DNA of 7,804 bases from Prolixibacteraceae bacterium (GTDB lineage: Bacteria > Bacteroidota > Bacteroidia > Bacteroidales > Prolixibacteraceae), in contig DMSQ01000102.1 of assembly GCA_003457135.1 (NCBI GenBank), positions 20,236-28,039 on the forward strand. Reading direction: 5' to 3'. The notes beneath the pieces were generated by a model, which worked only from the letters and a program-made list of their open reading frames with translations, searched no databases and was not told the origin of the DNA. A program made the translations under genes and the position numbers. This document shows, piece after piece, positions 1 through 6,376 of the stretch (position 1 is its first letter; each line of letters opens with the position of its first letter).

Positions 1-1320
1 AATAAGACTTTTGATTTTATTTCAAAAGACTCAATCTTCTCATACAAAGAAGTGATTGAAAATCACAATCGCGCGCTTTTTGCCAAAACAGGAAGAGGAA
101 ACGATCATTTAGGCTGGACTAATTTACCAAGCTCAATTACTGAAGAAGAATTGGCCGATTACGAAGTTACAGCAGCTAAACTGGTTGCTAATAACATCGA
201 TATTTTTGTGGTAATCGGAATTGGCGGTTCATACCTTGGTTCTAAAGCTGTGGTTGATGCACTTTCAGACAGTTTTGCTCACCTTAAAGAACGCAAAAAT
301 CCGTTCATCCTTTTCGCCGGACAAAACATCAGCGAAGATTACCTGTTCGAACTCCGCGAGTTGCTGAAAACCAAAGAATACGCGATGGCTGTGATTTCCA
401 AATCGGGAACTACTACCGAGCCTGCACTGGCTTTTCGTTTGCTGAAACAGGACATCGAAGATAAATACGGAAAGACTGAAGCAAACGAACGAATTATTGC
501 CATTACCGACGCAAGTAAAGGTGCATTGCGATCACTGGCTACAACCGAAGGATACAAAACGTTTGTTATTCCTGATGATGTTGGTGGCCGTTATTCGGTG
601 CTGACTCCTGTTGGCTTGCTGGCTATTGCAGTCGCCGGATTCGATATTCGTGCATTGGTTCAGGGCGCTGTTGATATGGAAAAGGCAACCGGAGTTGATG
701 TGCCTTTCGAAGAAAATTTAGCTGCTCAATATGCTGCTGTTCGCAACGAATTGTATAAAAACGGGAAAAAGGTTGAAATCCTTGTAAACTACAATCCAAA
801 ACTTCACTTTTTGGCCGAATGGTGGAAACAGCTTTACGGCGAAAGCGAAGGAAAAGAAGGCAAAGGCATTTTCCCTGCTGCGGTTGATTTTTCATCTGAT
901 TTGCATTCCATGGGCCAATACATTCAGGAAGGTGAACGAACTTTATTCGAAACGGTCCTTTCAATTGCAAGTCCTGATCGTGAAGTTCAGATCCCGAACG
1001 ACGCTGCCGATTTGGATGGTCTTAATTTCCTCGCCGGAAAACGTGTTGATGAAGTAAACAAAATGGCTGAACTCGGAACCATGTTGGCTCATGTTGACGG
1101 TGGTGTTCCAAATATTCAGATTGTTCTTCCGAAACTAAACGAATATTTCCTTGGTCAACTGATCCAATTCTTTGAGGTGGCCTGCGGTTTGAGCGGATAT
1201 ACTTTAGGGGTAAATCCATTCGATCAGCCGGGAGTTGAGGCATACAAAAAGAATATGTTTGCCCTACTCGAAAAACCAGGCTTCGAAGAAGCCACAAAGG
1301 CGATTAAAAAGCGGTTGTGA
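1..1320 (+). CDS. pgi: Glucose-6-phosphate isomerase, lacking its first codons
   Basis: Cytosolic enzyme that interconverts glucose-6-phosphate and fructose-6-phosphate in glycolysis and gluconeogenesis. The frame is open from base 1 and gives 439 residues; bacterial short-form Pgi is usually about 445-450, so roughly ten residues lie to the left. The GTG at 52 is internal, because the upstream codons read as normal Pgi sequence. Numbering from base 1: GIGGSYLG at 73-80; the phosphate-binding SKSGTTTE of the SIS fold at 133-140; family signature 1, DVGGRYS, from 193; GQYIQEG with the expected catalytic Glu310; a conserved His364 in AHVDGG; and signature 2 ending in GVEAYK with the expected catalytic Lys416. 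All key residues are present, so the enzyme should be active. Its TGA stop overlaps the GTG start of the next gene, suggesting a two-gene operon. The promoter is outside the window. Confidence 0.97.
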   Translation, partial: NKTFDFISKDSIFSYKEVIENHNRALFAKTGRGNDHLGWTNLPSSITEEELADYEVTAAKLVANNIDIFVVIGIGGSYLGSKAVVDALSDSFAHLKERKNPFILFAGQNISEDYLFELRELLKTKEYAMAVISKSGTTTEPALAFRLLKQDIEDKYGKTEANERIIAITDASKGALRSLATTEGYKTFVIPDDVGGRYSVLTPVGLLAIAVAGFDIRALVQGAVDMEKATGVDVPFEENLAAQYAAVRNELYKNGKKVEILVNYNPKLHFLAEWWKQLYGESEGKEGKGIFPAAVDFSSDLHSMGQYIQEGERTLFETVLSIASPDREVQIPNDAADLDGLNFLAGKRVDEVNKMAELGTMLAHVDGGVPNIQIVLPKLNEYFLGQLIQFFEVACGLSGYTLGVNPFDQPGVEAYKKNMFALLEKPGFEEATKAIKKRL

Positions 1321-2225
1321 TCAAATCTGATCAGTGGAAAGGATATACCTGGGCGCTAATCGGTACCATCTCTTTTTCGAGTTTATATGTATTTAGCAAG
1401 GCTGGTCTGAACCAGGTTGATTTGGCTCAGTTTGGGCTTTATTACTTTGGTATGGGTTTTTTGTTCAATTTATTATTGGTGGTTTTCTCTGGAAAAATTA
1501 ATGAGATAAAACAACTTTCAGGCAAGGTTGTGAGCCTGCTTTTAATCTTGGCCGCCATTGATCTGCTCTCGAACGTTACTTTCTTTTTGGCCATTCGGGC
1601 AATTTCTGATCCTTCAGTAACTTCCTTTTTGGGCAATTTGTTTCCTGTTTTCCTCACTTCATTAGGGATCATCTTTCTGAAGGAGCGATTTTCCTTGATT
1701 GAGGCTTTGGGCGGAATGCTGGCTATAACAGGAGCATTTGTGATCAGTTATTCGGGTGAACTCGAATGGAGTAAGTTCTTTATTCCGGGAACAGGCTTTG
1801 TGGTAATAAATACCCTGTTGGCAGCCACTTTTTCGGCCATTGTAAAAAAGAATGTAAGAAAGGCAAGTCCTGAAATTTTTAATCTCAATTCGAATGCATG
1901 GATTTTTCTATGCTTTCTTGGATATTTTATCTGGAGCGGGCAACCACTGGAGATTCCGGTTAAAGCCTTTCAGAACATTGCATTAGGCGCTTTTTTTGGT
2001 TCTTTTCTGGGATTGTTGTCCTTTTTTTATTCGTACAAGTATATTCCAGCTTCCCGTTCATCAATCATTCAAAGTTTAAAAGGAATATTTGTATTGATAA
2101 TTGCTTATTTCTTCTTCGGAAATCTTCCGATGGTCATTCAATTGTGGGGTGGAGGAATAACAATGGCCGGTGTGTTGGTTATGACTTTTGCTCAGGCGGG
2201 ATTGCTCAGGGTAAAGAAGAGGTGA
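1317..2225 (+). CDS. EamA/DMT-superfamily transporter, substrate unknown
   Basis: Inner-membrane protein of 302 residues with about ten predicted membrane helices (roughly 10-28, 37-57, 71-93, 103-121, 128-146, 156-176, 192-207, 221-239, 250-267, 274-295). This is the two-repeat EamA layout of drug/metabolite transporters. The first repeat ends in the typical pattern LFPVFLTSLGIIFLKER (108-124), followed by a helix rich in Gly and Ala; in the second repeat the usual Gly-Glu after the ninth helix reads Gly-Asn (268-269). The C-terminus is basic (VKKR), as expected for a cytoplasmic end. The GTG start lies inside the pgi stop (GTGA, four-base overlap), and no in-frame ATG near it would keep the first helix whole. 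The overlap suggests translational coupling to pgi. DMT proteins export or import many metabolites, so the substrate cannot be read from sequence; a link to sugar phosphates would be inference from position only. Confidence 0.9.
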   Translation: MIKSDQWKGYTWALIGTISFSSLYVFSKAGLNQVDLAQFGLYYFGMGFLFNLLLVVFSGKINEIKQLSGKVVSLLLILAAIDLLSNVTFFLAIRAISDPSVTSFLGNLFPVFLTSLGIIFLKERFSLIEALGGMLAITGAFVISYSGELEWSKFFIPGTGFVVINTLLAATFSAIVKKNVRKASPEIFNLNSNAWIFLCFLGYFIWSGQPLEIPVKAFQNIALGAFFGSFLGLLSFFYSYKYIPASRSSIIQSLKGIFVLIIAYFFFGNLPMVIQLWGGGITMAGVLVMTFAQAGLLRVKKR

Positions 2226-2239
2226 TCAATGGTGAGTTT

Positions 2240-2344
2240 TCATTGATTAGTCATTAGTAGTCATTAAGTCATTCATTGTCATTGGTTGACTTCCAGAAAA
2301 GTTGGACTTACAATGAATGACCATTAATGACGTGAAACAAATGA
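2240..2344. repeat. Symmetric TCATT/AATGA repeat cluster with a long hairpin
   Basis: This fills most of the 171-base gap between two converging genes. Five TCATT units start at 2240, 2251, 2261, 2269 and 2279 (spacing 8-11 bases), and four AATGA units start at 2312, 2316, 2326 and 2340, giving a mirrored layout. Bases 2260-2279 pair with 2310-2331: twelve perfect pairs (2268-2279 with 2310-2321), then eight more after a two-base bulge at 2322-2323. The loop is 30 bases (2280-2309). No T-run follows on either strand, so it is not a classic intrinsic terminator, though a hairpin between converging genes may still limit read-through or protect 3' ends. I see no coding sequence in the gap. Confidence 0.7.
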
Positions 2345-2396
2345 CAATTACTGACATCTGGAACCTCAATCTGTATTGAAAATCTTCCGTTGTAAC

Positions 2397-3323
2397 TTAC
2401 TGATGAAACCTTACCGAATTCCGGTTGTGTGGGATTATCATGAAATTCAGGATTTCTTCTTTACTGATCGGAGATGTGGCGCCGGTTGTTGTTGCAACCA
2501 AAGCTCCTGCGGCATTCCCAAAACGAAGCGCTTCGTCAATCGGGTGATCATTCATATAATAATGAACAAACCCGGCCGAAAATGCATCACCCGACCCAAT
2601 AGTATCGCCTAAATTAATCTGGTAGCCCGGATCATAATAGAAAACTTCATCGTTGGTCAAACAGAATGCCCCATTTGAACCAAGCGTACATAAAATAATA
2701 TCGAGGTTGTATTTTTCAATTACTTCCTGAGCCAGATCTTTCAGATTCCTATTTTCTAATCCAAGCAGTTCTTTGGTAATCAGCAATTCCTCATCGTTTG
2801 TTTTCAGAATATTCGCCATCTGCAAACTGTCCTCGATAGATGCATTTGTATAACATTTTTTCCTGAGGTTAATATCCAGAAATTTAACTACACCAGGCGA
2901 TTGGTTGATCAGTTCGCGCAAGGTGTTCTTTGATATGCCATATCGTTGAACCAAAGTACCGAAACATACACAATCGGCCTGGCAGAAGGCCTCGATCATT
3001 TCGGTATTAATTTCGATATGATCATAAGCAACATCTGTAATGATATCAAAATCAGGGTTTCCATGATTATCGATTTTTACCTTTACTGTACCAGTCGGGA
3101 ATTCATTGTCGGTCTGAATATTTTCATCCGAAACACCCAACTTTCGAAGCGCTTCACGAGCTTCTTTTCCGGCTTTGTCGTTTCCGACTTTACTAAGCAA
3201 GGTTCCATGATCGCCAAAAGAATTTATCCGGTAAATAAAATTGGCCGGAGCTCCACCCAAAATTTTTCCACCTGGAAGCAGGTCCCATAACAATTCACCA
3301 AAAGCAGCAATTTTTTTCGGCAT
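2397..3323 (-). CDS. PfkB-family carbohydrate kinase, probably fructokinase
   Basis: Soluble ribokinase-fold kinase of 308 residues, the normal size for the family, that transfers phosphate from ATP to a sugar hydroxyl. The N-terminus reads FGELLWDLLPGG, typical of fructokinase-like members, followed by the substrate-site GGAPANF at 23-29. The C-terminal PfkB signature is DTIGSGDAF at 240-248, containing the anion-hole glycines and the catalytic base Asp246. A TGTVKVKI strand in the first third matches the lid region of fructokinases. The ATG at 3321-3323 is the natural start, only eight codons before the conserved GELLWD. The gene is divergent from the acpH-like gene across 164 bases and converges on the transporter gene. 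If it is fructokinase, its product fructose-6-phosphate is the substrate of the Pgi encoded nearby. Sugar specificity within PfkB is hard to predict, and another hexose or a ribose-like sugar remains possible. I found no convincing promoter on this strand. Confidence 0.88.
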   Translation of the reverse strand: MPKKIAAFGELLWDLLPGGKILGGAPANFIYRINSFGDHGTLLSKVGNDKAGKEAREALRKLGVSDENIQTDNEFPTGTVKVKIDNHGNPDFDIITDVAYDHIEINTEMIEAFCQADCVCFGTLVQRYGISKNTLRELINQSPGVVKFLDINLRKKCYTNASIEDSLQMANILKTNDEELLITKELLGLENRNLKDLAQEVIEKYNLDIILCTLGSNGAFCLTNDEVFYYDPGYQINLGDTIGSGDAFSAGFVHYYMNDHPIDEALRFGNAAGALVATTTGATSPISKEEILNFMIIPHNRNSVRFHQ

Positions 3324-3387
3324 AGTTATCTTTAAAAGATCAGCGAAAGATAGGAAAAATTCAAAAATCTTGTCTCCGGAAAACGGA

Positions 3388-3417
3388 TTACTTTTAAACC
3401 GGCAATTAATATCTTTG
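3388..3417 (+). promoter_or_regulatory. Candidate Bacteroidota promoter for the AcpH-type gene
   Basis: TATCTTTG at 3410-3417 matches the Bacteroidota -7 consensus TAnnTTTG exactly. The matching -33 element (TTG) is absent; the nearest candidate at the right distance is TTA at 3388-3390, 19 bases upstream. Transcription would start near 3424, leaving a leader of about 64 bases before the ATG at 3488. It lies in the gap between divergent genes, where a promoter is expected. Confidence 0.45.
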
Positions 3418-3487
3418 GCTATTATTTACTACATATTCTGGGAGGTTTAGAATTTGAAGCATCAAACAAGTATTAATTCGTTTTTAT

Positions 3488-4084
3488 ATGAATTATCTGG
3501 CGCATCTTTATTTATCTGGTGATTCAGACGAGGTTATTTTGGGCAATTTTATAGGCGATTTTGTGAAAGGAAATAAATACCTTCAGTATCCAGACCAGGT
3601 TGCTTATGGAATTTTACTTCACCGGAATATCGATTCGTTTACCGATCAGCATCCAAATGTGAAGGATTGCATGAAACTCATCAAACCCGGATACGGTCGC
3701 TATGCCGGAATTGTTACCGATGTCTTTTTTGATCATTTACTGGCAGTCAACTGGCCTGATTATTCGGCAGTCACTTTGCGTCAGTTTGCTAAAAAGGCCC
3801 ATATAGTTTTTCTTTCCAATTTTGGAATTTTACCATACAAAGTGAAACAATTCCTTCCATTTCTGATTCAGCATAAAAGGTTTGAATCTTACGCCCATCG
3901 TGAAAATATGTTTCAGGTACTGGAAATCATGTCGCGCCGAACATCCTTGCCAGCAAATAGTAAATGGGCAATGGAAATGCTTAATCAGGAATATGAACAG
4001 TTTGATGCCTTGTTCAGGAGTTTTTTTGCCGAATTAATTGACTATGTGGAATCGGTGTTCTCAATAGAAATAGCGAGGCCATAG
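3488..4084 (+). CDS. acpH: Acyl carrier protein phosphodiesterase (AcpH type)
   Basis: Predicted to hydrolyse the 4'-phosphopantetheine arm from holo-acyl carrier protein, giving apo-ACP, in the cytoplasm. The 198-residue length is close to the E. coli enzyme (about 193). The N-terminus MNYLAHLYLS is the family hallmark. The metal-site pattern expected of this HD-like phosphodiesterase group is present: GDFVKG at 23-28 (Asp24), LLHRNIDSFTDQHP at 43-56 (His45, Asp49, Asp53, His55), and TDVFFDHLLAVNW from 77 (Asp78, Asp82, His83). No signal peptide or membrane segment is seen. It is a single gene: divergent from the sugar kinase and converging on the unknown gene at 4161, with a TATCTTTG box 71 bases upstream. 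No fatty-acid or polyketide gene is nearby, so the context does not add to the prediction. The family assignment is firm; the activity is by homology. Confidence 0.87.
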   Translation: MNYLAHLYLSGDSDEVILGNFIGDFVKGNKYLQYPDQVAYGILLHRNIDSFTDQHPNVKDCMKLIKPGYGRYAGIVTDVFFDHLLAVNWPDYSAVTLRQFAKKAHIVFLSNFGILPYKVKQFLPFLIQHKRFESYAHRENMFQVLEIMSRRTSLPANSKWAMEMLNQEYEQFDALFRSFFAELIDYVESVFSIEIARP

Positions 4085-4160
4085 GAAGCGATCATTAAAG
4101 TTAGCAACCCGGAACAGTTTGAATATTAAATCCTTTTTTGTGGAAATCTACATGTTTTGT

Positions 4161-4796
4161 TTACTCGGTTCTTGTTTCCATTCCATATAGCTTATTTTTT
4201 TCGTGAATAAGCAGGAACATTTCTGTGCCAGTCAGTTTTCTTCTTTTCTTAAAGGCTGCCAATGAAATTGCAGAAAGTAATTTGTCTTTATAGATCTTTT
4301 CAAATATGAATGATACTCCTGAAGTCATATTGATATCGCGTAATGGGATTAGTCGGTTATAAAGTATAAAACCGAGCCGTGCTGTTTTCGACAAGCCAAT
4401 GTCCATCAACATGTACTCTTTTCGGCTGGCATCCAACAAATCCTCCAAAACTAGCGTACTACCTCCTGGATTAATGCTTTTAATTTCAAAAAGAGAGGAA
4501 TGTTGATTAAGTAACCCATTCATATTTTCCAGCTTCAAATCATTCAGTTCAGGATTGCTACTACAATAACGTTTATAAGCAGCAATATTTTGTGTTGCCT
4601 TTTCAAAAACAATAAAATCCATCAGTGTTTCCGAATCATTTTCCGAATCAAAGACCATCATTTTGCCATTCCAGAATCCCAGTAATTTGGCAGCAGAAAT
4701 TAATTCATGCTTATTATTATCAACCGCATATTTAAGAATTTCACCCCCTAATTCTACTCCAGCTTCCCGAATAGCCCTGTAATCACTTAATTTCAT
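4161..4796 (-). CDS. Protein of unknown function with a SEC-C-associated-like domain
   Basis: A 211-residue soluble protein with no signal peptide or membrane helix; I cannot name a family with certainty. Residues 1-90 look mainly helical and polar (MKLSDYRAIREAG at the start, then a GFWNGK turn at 40-45 and a Phe/Glu-rich stretch). Residues about 101-175 have the rhythm SLFEIKSINPGG, LVLEDLLD, MDIGLSKTARLGFILYNRLIPL, which resembles the small beta-rich domain in some SEC-C-type proteins (a strand, Pro-Gly turn, DL-loop, then a G-x-hydrophobic-x-x-R-L strand). The Cys-rich SEC-C motif itself is missing; the protein has only one Cys, in RYCSS near residue 78. The C-terminus is basic (FKKRRK at 182-187), leaving nucleic-acid contact possible but unproven. 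ATG at 4794-4796 is the start. It lies 151 bases downstream of rodA on the same strand and could be read through from it, or have its own promoter; I see no clear one. Confidence 0.75.
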   Translation of the reverse strand: MKLSDYRAIREAGVELGGEILKYAVDNNKHELISAAKLLGFWNGKMMVFDSENDSETLMDFIVFEKATQNIAAYKRYCSSNPELNDLKLENMNGLLNQHSSLFEIKSINPGGSTLVLEDLLDASRKEYMLMDIGLSKTARLGFILYNRLIPLRDINMTSGVSFIFEKIYKDKLLSAISLAAFKKRRKLTGTEMFLLIHEKNKLYGMETRTE

Positions 4797-4947
4797 GTGT
4801 TGTGTAAATTTGTGTTTAAAATAGACTTCCGTTTGTGTGTTGCTTTTCCATAAACTTAGTCTCCGCAGCCATATCTATTACCACTTTTACTTCATAGATG
4901 GCTTTTATACGCTGTTCAACTTATCCAGTGTCCACTCATCATTTGCG

Positions 4948-6375
4948 CTAGTAGCTTAATTGTTCGAACCTGCTGGCATCGAGCCTGATAAATACAAAAA
5001 GCAGTAAGGTAAACGACCACAGCGAGGAGCCTCCGTAGCTGAAAAAGGGCAAAGGTATCCCGATAACCGGCGCAAGGCCAATGGTCATACCAATATTTAC
5101 GGCAAAGTGGAAGAATAGAATCGTCGCCACGCAATATCCATACACCCGGCTGAATTTGGAACGGTTGCGCTCAGCCAAAAAGATTAAACGCATCAATAGT
5201 CCCAGAAATAGTCCGATAACAGTTACTGTGCCCAGAAATCCCCATTCCTCGCCAATCGTACAAAAAATAAAATCGGTACTTTGTTCCGGCACAAAATCGA
5301 ATTTAGTTTGAGTACCCTGAAGGAATCCTTTGCCAAAAAAACCTCCCGACCCAATGGCTATTTTTGATTGGTTAACATGGTATCCGGCTCCATGTAAATC
5401 AGACTGGATGCCCAGTAATTCGTTAATTCGATCGCGCTGGTGCTGTTCCATAATATTGTGAAAAACGTAGTCAACCGACACCGCAAAAAGAACACTGCCC
5501 AGGTAAATTCCGATCAAGATCATCAGACTTCGCTTCCTTAGAACCATAGCCCATATAAAGAATACAGCAGAGGAGAGAATGGCCGCAGCCAGAAGAAAAT
5601 ATAAAGGATCGACGCTTCCCTGCACCAAATAATTGATCAGCCATAAAATACTGAAGATGCCGGTGAATACGCCAACGGCAATCAGCGTACGCTGAAGTTT
5701 TTTCTTCATTAGATGGTTGACCAGAAAGGTGGCAGCGGTTAAGATGAGTACGGTTACAAGCGGATCGAGTACCATGGTGAAAATGAAGACCAGCGCTATC
5801 AGAAAGCTGAAAAAGAGAACAATGCCATTCAATCCTTCGCGGTAAAGAACCAGAAGGAAAACGCCAAAAACAATGGCTGATCCGGTATCATTCTGCAAAA
5901 ATATCAGGCCTACCGGTACCAGAATAATCCCGCCCAGTGTTATTAACGATTTGTAACTGTGAATTTTAAAATTGTATGAACTGATGTATCTGGCCAGGGC
6001 CAGCGAAGTTGCCATCTTCATGAACTCGGATGGTTGCAGCAAGAAATCACCAATCCGGATCCAGGATTTAGCTCCATTTATTTCTGTTCCAATAAATGGC
6101 ACTAACATGAGTATAAGGATGATGACAATATAAATTGGAAAAGCAAATGAAACGAAGAACTTCGAGTCAGTATTAATCATCAGCACCGCTATGAAAATAG
6201 CTGCACCGATCCACATCAATTGTTTCCCGTATTGCTGAGAAAGGTCGAAAATGCTTTTATGTTCTTCGTTGAAAACTGCAGCATAAATATTTATCCAGCC
6301 TATGATCATCATGGCCAGATATATGGAAATTGTAATCCAGTCAACATTTGCCCATACGTTGCTTCTCTTTTCCAC
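4948..6375 (-). CDS. rodA: RodA, SEDS peptidoglycan glycosyltransferase of the elongasome
   Basis: Polytopic inner-membrane enzyme that polymerises lipid II into glycan strands during cell elongation, working with PBP2. Family landmarks: NGAKSWIRIG and QPSEFMK (100-120), QNDTGSA (161-167), HQRDRI (312-317), GAGYHVNQSKIAIGSGG (329-345), the FVPEQSTDFIF loop (361-371) with Asp368 matching the catalytic aspartate of E. coli RodA (Asp262), and IPLPFFSYGGSS near the C-terminus. At 475 residues it is about 100 longer than E. coli RodA; the extra block lies at about residues 200-300 and adds about four hydrophobic segments, giving some 13-14 helices instead of ten. Enlarged RodA proteins are, as I recall, common in this phylum. 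The start is GTG at 6373-6375, one base after the mrdA stop, so translation is probably coupled. It appears to be the last elongation gene in the operon. Confidence 0.95.
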   Translation of the reverse strand: MEKRSNVWANVDWITISIYLAMMIIGWINIYAAVFNEEHKSIFDLSQQYGKQLMWIGAAIFIAVLMINTDSKFFVSFAFPIYIVIILILMLVPFIGTEINGAKSWIRIGDFLLQPSEFMKMATSLALARYISSYNFKIHSYKSLITLGGIILVPVGLIFLQNDTGSAIVFGVFLLVLYREGLNGIVLFFSFLIALVFIFTMVLDPLVTVLILTAATFLVNHLMKKKLQRTLIAVGVFTGIFSILWLINYLVQGSVDPLYFLLAAAILSSAVFFIWAMVLRKRSLMILIGIYLGSVLFAVSVDYVFHNIMEQHQRDRINELLGIQSDLHGAGYHVNQSKIAIGSGGFFGKGFLQGTQTKFDFVPEQSTDFIFCTIGEEWGFLGTVTVIGLFLGLLMRLIFLAERNRSKFSRVYGYCVATILFFHFAVNIGMTIGLAPVIGIPLPFFSYGGSSLWSFTLLLFVFIRLDASRFEQLSY

Positions 6376-6376
6376 T

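Noticed and set aside
52..54. GTG at 52 as the start of pgi
   Set aside because: The frame is open upstream to base 1 and reads as conserved Pgi N-terminal sequence, so the gene begins outside the window.
623..970. 115-codon minus-strand frame inside pgi
   Set aside because: It is antisense to a clearly conserved pgi region with all family motifs; composition is that of a shadow frame.
2260..2331. The long hairpin as a classic intrinsic terminator
   Set aside because: The stem is AT-rich with a 30-base loop, and no T-run follows on either strand; kept only as a repeat structure.
4134..4139. Six-T run after the AcpH-type gene as a terminator
   Set aside because: No GC-rich stem precedes it; only a weak AT palindrome around 4119-4131 is visible.
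4851..4858. TAAGTTTA on the minus strand as the -7 box of the gene at 4161-4796
   Set aside because: It has one mismatch to TAnnTTTG and no TTG at the -33 distance, so it cannot be told from chance in AT-rich DNA.
4916..5134. 72-codon minus-strand frame overlapping the end of rodA
   Set aside because: It lies mostly inside rodA in another frame and has no protein-like features; it is a shadow of the real gene.
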